Of a DNA stretch of 5,118 bases, positions 1-4,119 are shown one piece after another. The stretch spans positions 1 to 5,118 of the forward strand of contig CAMHRH010000057.1 of NCBI GenBank assembly GCA_946187605.1. Reading direction: 5' to 3'. This DNA comes from an uncultured Candidatus Saccharibacteria bacterium. GTDB taxonomy: Bacteria; Patescibacteriota; Saccharimonadia; Saccharimonadales; Saccharimonadaceae. How positions within the stretch are numbered: the first letter of the stretch is position 1; each line of letters opens with the position of its first letter. The notes below the pieces were generated by a model that was given only the letters and a program-made list of their open reading frames with translations, searched no databases and had not been told where the DNA came from. The position numbers were made by a program, and so were the translations under genes.

Positions 1-909
1 ATTCGCGTAACCCACTCCCCGAAAGATACCCAGATTCTCGATAACCTCGATTGGTTCGGCGAAGTCAAAATCCTTCCCTTCCTCCGCGAGATTGGTAAGG
101 CTTTCAGCATGACGCAGCTCCTCGATCGTCAGTTTGTCCAGGCTCGCATCGGCGAAGGCGGCTCTGGCATCAGTTACGCTGAGTTTAGCTATACACTCAT
201 TCAGGGCTACGATTTCCTATACTTATTCCGCAAACACAACGTTGATCTTCAGCTCTGCGGCGCCGATCAATACGGCAACTGCACTTCCGGCATCCATCTA
301 ATTCGCCGCCTCGAAAACGCCAAAGCTGACGCTTACAGCTGCCCGCTCATCATCGATAAAGTATCGGGCCGCAAATTCGGCAAGTCCGAAGGCAACGCCG
401 TCTGGCTCGACGCCAACAAAACTAGCATCTTCGACTTCTACCAGTTCTGGCTCAACCAATCCGATGACGCGCTCGAGGATTACTTCAAATATTTCACCTT
501 CGTCATGCCGGATGAGCTCGAAGAAATCCTTACTAAACATGCCGAAAATCCAGGCGCACGCTACGGCCAACGCCAGCTCGCTATCAAGGTAACAGAAGTT
601 GTTCACGGCGCCGAAGCCGCCAAATCCGCCGAGAAGATCACCGCCATTCTCTTCGGCGATGGAAAGATTACCGATCTTTCTAGCGACGAACTCAACTTAC
701 TCACTGCCAGCTTCCCTACTGCCGCAACCGGCGCGCAACTACTCGATATTCTCATCGAGACAGGCCTCGCTAGCAGCAAAGGCGAAGGACGTAAACTCCT
801 ATCCGGAAATGCCATCTCTATAAACGGCACTAAAGTCGCAGAAGATCAAACAATCGATAGCCTTAGCCTCATCAAGCGCGGCAAAAATAAGTTTGCCATC
901 GTCCGCTAA
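1..909 (+). CDS. tyrS: Tyrosyl-tRNA synthetase, 5' end outside window
   Basis: Class I aminoacyl-tRNA synthetase that activates tyrosine with ATP and charges tRNA-Tyr in the cytoplasm. The frame is open from base 1, so the gene starts before the window. There are 302 codons here against roughly 400-420 for the usual bacterial enzyme, so the N-terminal part with the HIGH motif is missing. Visible hallmarks are the FSYTLIQGYDF helix at about 187-219, the tyrosine-pocket motif CGADQYGN at 256-279 (GGSDQWGN in most bacteria), and KFGKS at 373-387, which is this family's KMSKS loop. The last 60 or so residues form an S4-like RNA-binding domain (LLSGNAISINGTKV, then IKRGKNKFAIVR). The ATG at 109 is internal (residue 37 of the fragment) and is not the start. 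A strong terminator follows directly, so tyrS ends its transcript here. The identification is secure. Confidence 0.96.
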   Translation: MRVTHSPKDTQILDNLDWFGEVKILPFLREIGKAFSMTQLLDRQFVQARIGEGGSGISYAEFSYTLIQGYDFLYLFRKHNVDLQLCGADQYGNCTSGIHLIRRLENAKADAYSCPLIIDKVSGRKFGKSEGNAVWLDANKTSIFDFYQFWLNQSDDALEDYFKYFTFVMPDELEEILTKHAENPGARYGQRQLAIKVTEVVHGAEAAKSAEKITAILFGDGKITDLSSDELNLLTASFPTAATGAQLLDILIETGLASSKGEGRKLLSGNAISINGTKVAEDQTIDSLSLIKRGKNKFAIVR

Positions 910-918
910 TTATTGCTA

Positions 919-953
919 AAAAATCTCGCCAAGCCTAACTGGCGAGATTTTTA
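919..953 (+). terminator. Intrinsic terminator of tyrS
   Basis: A perfect 13-bp stem pairs 919-931 (AAAAATCTCGCCA) with 940-952 (TGGCGAGATTTTT), around an 8-nt loop at 932-939. The 3' arm ends in the T-run. The A-tract on the 5' side makes the element symmetrical, so it could also stop transcription arriving on the minus strand. It begins 10 nt after the tyrS stop. Confidence 0.92.
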
Positions 954-984
954 TTGCAATTATGCGAATTTTCTTTTTTTACTA

Positions 985-1013
985 TTGACTTTTTACTAGT
1001 AGTGTGCTATAAT
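985..1013 (+). promoter_or_regulatory. Strong sigma70-type promoter of the 194-aa gene
   Basis: The -35 box TTGACT (985-990) and a perfect TATAAT -10 box (1008-1013) are separated by 17 nt. A TGC directly before the -10 makes it an extended -10 promoter. A T-rich stretch (971-980) upstream may add UP-element-like strength. Seven nt past the -10 box, the predicted start of transcription is about 1020. This is the best-matched promoter in the window. Confidence 0.88.
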
Positions 1014-1018
1014 GTATT

Positions 1019-1039
1019 CATGCTTGAAAACCAAGCATG
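1019..1039 (+). promoter_or_regulatory. 5'-end hairpin or palindromic operator at the start of transcription
   Basis: CATGCTTG (1019-1026) and CAAGCATG (1032-1039) form a perfect 8-bp inverted repeat around the 5-nt spacer AAAAC. The predicted +1 is at 1019-1020, so the RNA would begin inside this hairpin. Such 5'-terminal stems are known to protect mRNAs from decay, as in the ompA leader. The same palindrome in DNA could instead be an operator for a dimeric repressor. The sequence does not decide between the two. Confidence 0.55.
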
Positions 1040-1079
1040 GCTCTTTAGCATGATTACTTCAAAAGGGTACTTAATGCCA

Positions 1080-1103
1080 TTTTCCTCCACTTCTTCTTTA
1101 TAG
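1080..1103 (+). promoter_or_regulatory. Pyrimidine-rich anti-Shine-Dalgarno tract
   Basis: TTTTCCTCC at 1080-1088 is the exact reverse complement of GGAGGAAAA at 1255-1263, the SD of the 194-aa gene. The second half, TTCTTTATAG at 1094-1103, can pair over 10 nt with CTATAAGGAG at 1146-1155, the first SD, with two G-U pairs. Either pairing would hide a ribosome binding site, so this segment is a candidate sequestering arm. Which pairing forms in the cell is unknown. Confidence 0.45.
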
Positions 1104-1139
1104 GGCACATTGGTCGCAATATTCATTTGTCGCGCCCAA

Positions 1140-1163
1140 TATGCTCTATAAGGAGAGAGCATA
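1140..1163 (+). promoter_or_regulatory. Hairpin presenting the first SD in its loop
   Basis: TATGCTCT (1140-1147) pairs with AGAGCATA (1156-1163), an 8-bp stem. The 8-nt loop ATAAGGAG (1148-1155) carries an SD sequence. The ATG of the short leader ORF follows immediately at 1164, 8 nt from AAGGAG. The SD stays single-stranded in this fold, so the local hairpin would expose it rather than hide it. Confidence 0.5.
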
Positions 1164-1346
1164 ATGAAAAAAAGGTCAAAAAACGAGAGCAATACGCTAC
1201 GCAGTAGACGCGGCAATCCGGCCGCGCTACAACCTAAGTCTATGTTTCTTATAAGGAGGAAAAACATATGGCAGAAAATATCGTATACAAGCACCTCGGC
1301 AAAACCTCCGCTGTTTATAACATCAGCGACGATAAGAAGACCGTAA
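1164..1346 (+). CDS. Possible upstream ORF overlapping the start of the 194-aa gene
   Basis: A 60-codon ORF starts with ATG 8 nt after a good SD (AAGGAG, 1150-1155). It reads MKKRSKNES and continues as a strongly basic peptide with no recognisable domain. It runs through both downstream leader hairpins and past the ATG at 1268 in another frame, ending 79 nt inside the main gene. Ribosomes translating it would melt the structure around the second SD, so it could couple or interfere with main-gene translation. The part beyond 1268 has codon positions dictated by the main gene and looks like a shadow. Whether the peptide itself matters is doubtful; the well-placed SD is the only positive evidence. 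Confidence 0.3.
   Translation: MKKRSKNESNTLRSRRGNPAALQPKSMFLIRRKNIWQKISYTSTSAKPPLFITSATIRRP
1204..1230 (+). promoter_or_regulatory. GC-rich leader hairpin
   Basis: GTAG (1204-1207) and CGCGGC (1209-1214) pair with GCCGCG (1221-1226) and CTAC (1227-1230). This gives 10 bp with a single bulged A at 1208 and a 6-nt loop (1215-1220). It is the most stable helix in the leader, ends 10 nt before the SD hairpin, and is not followed by a T-run, so it is not a terminator. Confidence 0.5.
1241..1268 (+). promoter_or_regulatory. SD and SD-presenting hairpin of the 194-aa gene
   Basis: AAGGAGG (1253-1259) is a full-strength SD, 8 nt before the ATG at 1268, and it fixes that start. It lies in the 14-nt loop (1248-1261) of a 7-bp hairpin, TATGTTT (1241-1247) with AAACATA (1262-1268), whose 3' arm includes the A of the start codon. 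The nonamer TATAAGGAG (1250-1258) is identical to the one at the first SD (1147-1155), so the two sites share both sequence and architecture. Confidence 0.6.
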
Positions 1347-1852
1347 GAGTCCGCTTCCCCGTAGCAAGAATGACGGCGGACGACTTTGAGACGGCCAGAC
1401 AGTTGGCGAACTGGCACGTCGTACAGACAAGCGGCGTACAGGAAGATGAGAAGATCCTCGGCAATTTCGAGAAAACCACGGACAGAGACCGAATCATCGT
1501 TACAGTCACAGTTGACCCTGCCGGCAAGTACACCCTCGGAGACGTGAAGAACTTCATCGCAGCCCTCGAAAAGGCGTGCGTCGGCTCTAACCCTACCCCT
1601 AAGCCGGACAACGAAAACACCACTAAGTCTAAGCCGAGCAACGGAAAGACCACTAAGTCTAAGCCGAGCAACGGGAAGGCCACTGAGTCTAAGCCGGGCG
1701 GCGAAAGCACTCCCAAAGATCCAAAGGAGATCACTCAGGATGTGTGGGGTCGCCTCTTTTCAGCAATGGATGCGAACAAAGTTCCAGGATCCGATAAGGC
1801 CAAGCAGGCATTCTGGGATGCCTACGACATCGCCAAGGGCAACAAGTCCTAA
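1268..1852 (+). CDS. Uncharacterised 194-aa protein with a 10-residue repeat linker
   Basis: I do not recognise this protein. It appears to have three parts: an alternating beta/alpha N-terminal region of about 105 residues; a hydrophilic K/P/S/T/N-rich linker (about 106-150) built from four 10-residue units with the core TKSKPSNGKT; and a probably helical C-terminal segment (about 151-190, EITQDVWGRLFSAMD then AFWDAYDIAK). No signal peptide, membrane segment or catalytic motif is visible, and there is one cysteine, so a soluble cytoplasmic protein is most likely. The ATG at 1268 follows an ideal SD, and an in-frame stop lies upstream at 1235-1237. Lysine is written AAG 20 times and AAA 4 times, the reverse of the HAD gene at 2000 (4 AAG, 15 AAA). 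Together with the strong promoter this fits either very high expression or a foreign origin. A structural or nucleic-acid-binding role is conceivable but unsupported. Confidence 0.85.
   Translation: MAENIVYKHLGKTSAVYNISDDKKTVRVRFPVARMTADDFETARQLANWHVVQTSGVQEDEKILGNFEKTTDRDRIIVTVTVDPAGKYTLGDVKNFIAALEKACVGSNPTPKPDNENTTKSKPSNGKTTKSKPSNGKATESKPGGESTPKDPKEITQDVWGRLFSAMDANKVPGSDKAKQAFWDAYDIAKGNKS
1591..1710 (+). repeat. Four tandem 30-bp units inside the 194-aa gene
   Basis: Units begin at 1591, 1621, 1651 and 1681. The second and third are nearly identical (CACTAAGTCTAAGCCGAGCA core), while the first and fourth have diverged. The 30-bp period keeps the frame and encodes 10-residue units: residues 119-128 and 129-138 differ only at the last position, and 109-118 and 139-148 are degenerate. 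The near identity of the inner pair suggests a recent duplication by slippage or unequal exchange, so copy number may vary between strains. Confidence 0.85.
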
Positions 1853-1889
1853 GGCAGCCCCCCCTCAACAACAAGAAGTAATCACTTCC

Positions 1890-1936
1890 CCCCGCAGATT
1901 AAGCAGGACTAATAATCCTCGCTGAAGCCTGCGGGG
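1890..1936 (+). promoter_or_regulatory. Folded 3' UTR element overlapping the terminator
   Basis: CCCCGCAG (1890-1897) pairs perfectly with CTGCGGGG (1929-1936). Inside it lies a second hairpin, AGCAGGA (1902-1908) with TCCT and GCT (1916-1919, 1921-1923; C1920 bulged). The outer 3' arm uses bases that also form the terminator hairpin (1924-1940), so the outer helix and the terminator exclude each other while the inner hairpin is compatible with both. It could modulate termination or mRNA decay; no regulator is visible. Confidence 0.4.
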
Positions 1937-1946
1937 CTTCTTTTTT
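1924..1946 (+). terminator. Intrinsic terminator of the 194-aa gene
   Basis: GAAGCC (1924-1929) pairs with GGCTTC (1935-1940) around a 5-nt loop and is followed at once by six T residues (1941-1946). It lies 71 nt after the stop codon and 18 nt before the predicted -35 zone of the next gene. Confidence 0.85.
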
Positions 1947-1984
1947 ACCAACAAATTCACACCCAACTCACGACAACATCATTA

Positions 1985-1993
1985 TGATAAAAT
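1985..1993 (+). promoter_or_regulatory. Extended -10 promoter giving a leaderless HAD mRNA
   Basis: TGA TAAAAT (1985-1993) is an extended -10 element. The six nt between it and position 2000 put the predicted transcription start exactly on the A of the ATG. The -35 zone (about 1965-1970, AACTCA) is a poor match, consistent with an extended -10 promoter. No SD precedes the gene. Confidence 0.6.
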
Positions 1994-1999
1994 ATCAAT

Positions 2000-2731
2000 A
2001 TGAAAAAAGTACTATCATTCGACATTGATCAAACGCTAAACATCGCCAAGACGCCAATCCCAGACGAAATCGCCGAACTGCTTCGCGATCTTCTTGGCAA
2101 ATACGAGATTGCGCCAATTAGCGGCCAAAAATTCGAGCAATTCCTTATCCAAATCGTCGACCGGCTCAAAGACGTCGGCACTACACCGGAGCAGTTCGAA
2201 CATCTTCATCTCTTCGTCGCACAAGGTACGCAGTATTATCGCTTCAGCGCTGCCAAAAACGATTGGGAGCAGATATATAACTTCCCTCTCACCGACGAGC
2301 AAGTCAAAGAAATCACTGAAGCAATCGAAAAGGCCGCTACTGAACTCGGCTATTGGGAAGCTGACAAACTTCAAGACGGCGACGAAATCATTGAGAACCG
2401 CCTCAGCCAAGTCACCTTCTCTGCTCTTGGTCAAAAAGCCGGCACCGAGGCTAAATATGCTTGGGACCCAGATTGCAAAAAGCGCGAAGCTATTGTAGCT
2501 CGCGTCAAAGAGCTCGCGCCGGCTTACGAATACGAAATCGGCGGCACTACTAGCATTAATGCATTCGTACCTGGCATGAACAAAGTATTCGGCATGACCC
2601 ACCTTCTCGAGGAACTCAAGGTAGAAAAATCCGAAATCCTCTACTTCGGCGATATGACTCAGCCCGGCGGCAACTCGCACGAAGACACCGCTTATGCGCT
2701 TCGCGGCATTCTAGGCGTTTATAGCAAATAA
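2000..2731 (+). CDS. HAD-IIB phosphatase/phosphomutase, eukaryotic phosphomannomutase-like
   Basis: This is a haloacid dehalogenase superfamily enzyme of 243 residues, the size of eukaryotic phosphomannomutase (about 246). Motif I is DIDQTL, with Asp8 as presumed nucleophile and Asp10 as acid/base. Motif II is PISGQ with Ser41. Lys195 (GMNKVFGM) fits motif III, and GDMTQPGGNSHED (Asp218) is motif IV. The PGGN stretch and the preceding GGTTSINAF closely follow the phosphomannomutase pattern GDKTxPGGND. The cap-domain segment ENRLSQVTFSALGQ (Arg134) resembles the RNGxxNVSPIGR phosphate-binding strand of that family. A mannose/glucose phosphate mutase or sugar-phosphate phosphatase is likely; the exact substrate is not readable. 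The ATG at 2000 sits on the predicted transcription start. Terminators on both sides make it monocistronic. Confidence 0.85.
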   Translation: MKKVLSFDIDQTLNIAKTPIPDEIAELLRDLLGKYEIAPISGQKFEQFLIQIVDRLKDVGTTPEQFEHLHLFVAQGTQYYRFSAAKNDWEQIYNFPLTDEQVKEITEAIEKAATELGYWEADKLQDGDEIIENRLSQVTFSALGQKAGTEAKYAWDPDCKKREAIVARVKELAPAYEYEIGGTTSINAFVPGMNKVFGMTHLLEELKVEKSEILYFGDMTQPGGNSHEDTAYALRGILGVYSK

Positions 2732-2739
2732 TCCTCACT

Positions 2740-2775
2740 AAGTGAGCTTCAGTTAATGCAGCTCACTTTTTGTTT
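2740..2775 (+). terminator. Intrinsic terminator of the HAD gene
   Basis: AAGTGAGCT (2740-2748) pairs with AGCTCACTT (2760-2768) around an 11-nt loop. The T-rich tail TTTTTGTTTT starts within the 3' arm. It begins 8 nt after the stop codon. Confidence 0.85.
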
Positions 2776-2793
2776 TCCCTATCGCGCCGCTTA

Positions 2794-2802
2794 TGCTAAA
2801 AT
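2794..2802 (+). promoter_or_regulatory. Extended -10 promoter of the membrane protein-tpiA operon
   Basis: TGC TAAAAT (2794-2802) matches the extended -10 of the preceding gene, including the flanking TATGNTAAAAT. Again exactly six nt separate it from the A of the ATG at 2809, predicting a leaderless mRNA. A -35 at 17-nt spacing would be TTTTCC (2774-2779), which is weak. No SD is present before 2809. Confidence 0.6.
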
Positions 2803-2808
2803 AAAAGT

Positions 2809-3312
2809 ATGAAGAAAAATGGGCTCGCACGGGCATTGCGTGCACTTGGGAGAATGACTCTTTTCGCTGGCTCAATCCTTAGTCTAGGACTAGTCATAGC
2901 GAACATATATGTATTCATATATAAGCTTCAGCATCCAGACGAAATATTCTCTGCGCCAAAAACAATCGTACCAGAAGAAGTTGCCGGCACCGCACTCAGC
3001 AATCCAAACCCGATTACCAATGGCATGGTTATTTTAGCCAGCGTATCCATTGCCGTCATTCTTGTAGCAGTAATCATCAAAATCTATAACGCCCATATGC
3101 GTAGTATTATCGGCCGCCTGGCTCGCCTATTCCATACAAAAATCTTAACCGTCGAAATCGTTTCTACGCTCGTAGCATGGACCCTAGTGACACTCCTTCT
3201 CGCCATCACTCTCCCGCCAGTTAGCATCGTCGGAATTTTCGCATTCATTATTAACGAATTACTCTTCATTTTCGCATGGGGAGCCTACGGTCAACCAGAC
3301 TACAAAATCTAA
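2809..3312 (+). CDS. Four-helix integral membrane protein of unknown function
   Basis: This 167-residue protein has four predicted membrane segments, at about 17-38, 72-91, 113-134 and 137-157. A basic N-terminus (MKKNGLARALRALGR) and a basic stretch after helix 2 (MRSIIGRLARLFHTK) place both ends inside under the positive-inside rule. The roughly 33-residue loop between helices 1 and 2 is proline- and asparagine-rich and would be outside. No family motif or catalytic residue stands out, and I do not recognise it. It is the first gene of the operon with tpiA, 12 nt upstream of it. Its ATG coincides with the predicted transcription start and has no SD. Cotranscription with a glycolytic enzyme is not evidence of a metabolic role in such a compact genome. 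Confidence 0.85.
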   Translation: MKKNGLARALRALGRMTLFAGSILSLGLVIANIYVFIYKLQHPDEIFSAPKTIVPEEVAGTALSNPNPITNGMVILASVSIAVILVAVIIKIYNAHMRSIIGRLARLFHTKILTVEIVSTLVAWTLVTLLLAITLPPVSIVGIFAFIINELLFIFAWGAYGQPDYKI

Positions 3313-3324
3313 AAAAGGATTATC

Positions 3325-4119
3325 ATGGAAACTCCTCGCAAAAAATACATCATCGCAAACTGGAAAATGCATTTTACCACTGGTGAAGCTAGCCTCTATC
3401 TCAATAAGCTCAGCCACCGCATCCAGCCATCGCGTAGAATCCAAGTCGTATTAGCCCCTAGCACAGTGTCACTCCAGCCGCTTTCTCTACAAATTAACCG
3501 CCGACAATTCAAACTTGCTGCGCAAAATTTCTATTGGCGCGAACACGGCGCATATACTGGCGAAGTCGCCCTATCGCAGCTCCGCGGCTTCGTAGATTAT
3601 GCTATCGTCGGACACTCTGAACGCCGCTACGTATTTGGCGAGCGCGAAGAGGATATTGCTCAAAAAGTCGCCGCCGCTATTCGTAGCAATATTACGCCTA
3701 TTCTCTGTATCGGCGAAACTGCCTTCGAGCGCAAAGATGGTGAAACTGGTGCCGCCATCTATAGCCAACTCGCCAGCGGCCTACACGAAGTCAGCAAAGA
3801 AGACATCAGCAAAGTTATTATCGCTTATGAACCAGTCTGGGCAATCAGCAGCAACAAAAACGCTCGCCCAGCCAAGCCAATCGATATTATCGAGGCCGAA
3901 CGCCTAATTCGCAAACATATCGCAAAACTCTACGGCAAAGAAATCGCCGAAGAGATCTCCATTCTCTATGGCGGCTCCGTGAATAAAGATACCGCTCGTG
4001 GCTATCTCGAAATACCAGGCATCGATGGCCTATTAATTGGGAACGCCAGTTTGATTGCGGACCAATTCTGTGCTATCGTAGAGATAGCTAAAGGTGTAAA
4101 AAATGAGCGACAAGATTGA
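3325..4119 (+). CDS. tpiA: Triosephosphate isomerase
   Basis: Interconverts dihydroxyacetone phosphate and glyceraldehyde 3-phosphate in glycolysis. The 264-residue TIM barrel carries all catalytic residues: Asn12 and Lys14 (ANWKM), His97 (GHSERR) and Glu169 (YEPVWAI). The phosphate-binding segments GGSVN and DGLLIGNASL are present near the C-terminus. The flexible loop 6 after Glu169 reads PVWAISSNKNA where most enzymes have PVWAIGTGKTA: the hinge and the lysine are kept, but the glycines at the tip are replaced. The usual GG of the GGASL motif is GN here. The start is supported by AAGGA (3315-3319), 5 nt upstream of the ATG. The gene ends in TGA inside the next gene, with a 17-bp overlap, which indicates translational coupling. 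Length is typical to slightly long for a bacterial enzyme (about 250). Confidence 0.96.
   Translation: METPRKKYIIANWKMHFTTGEASLYLNKLSHRIQPSRRIQVVLAPSTVSLQPLSLQINRRQFKLAAQNFYWREHGAYTGEVALSQLRGFVDYAIVGHSERRYVFGEREEDIAQKVAAAIRSNITPILCIGETAFERKDGETGAAIYSQLASGLHEVSKEDISKVIIAYEPVWAISSNKNARPAKPIDIIEAERLIRKHIAKLYGKEIAEEISILYGGSVNKDTARGYLEIPGIDGLLIGNASLIADQFCAIVEIAKGVKNERQD

Larger units (their letters stand above)
1020..1267 (+). promoter_or_regulatory. Long structured 5' leader of the 194-aa gene
   Basis: This is the stretch between the predicted start of transcription and the ATG at 1268, about 248 nt. In order it holds a 5'-end hairpin (1019-1039), a pyrimidine-rich anti-SD tract (1080-1103), a hairpin displaying a first SD in its loop (1140-1163), a GC-rich hairpin with one bulge (1204-1230), and a hairpin displaying the second SD (1241-1268). 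A short ORF begins at 1164. I do not recognise any known riboswitch or T-box consensus. Other intergenic leaders in the window are zero to a few nt, so this length is exceptional here. Confidence 0.6.

Noticed and set aside
298..606. Minus-strand frame inside tyrS
   Set aside because: It lies wholly within the well-conserved tyrS coding sequence and has no recognisable product or start signals.
1020..1163. T-box, known riboswitch or tracrRNA-like RNA
   Set aside because: No T-box sequence, no recognisable aptamer core and no adjacent cas genes or repeats. Only generic hairpins and the anti-SD tract are visible.
1007..1417. Minus-strand 136-codon frame whose last 50 residues look protein-like
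   Set aside because: The + strand here has a consensus promoter, SDs and a real gene, and the minus frame shows no SD, promoter or family match. The Lys/Glu-rich stretch is just the complement of the pyrimidine-rich anti-SD tract. It could be a relic of a gene fragment, but nothing supports that beyond composition.
1591..1710. CRISPR-like array
   Set aside because: The 30-bp units are contiguous without spacers, in frame, and encode a regular 10-residue repeat.
2036..2680. Long minus-strand frame (214 codons) opposite the HAD gene
   Set aside because: The + strand carries all HAD motifs in order. The minus frame is a by-product of codon composition and has no motif or ribosome site.
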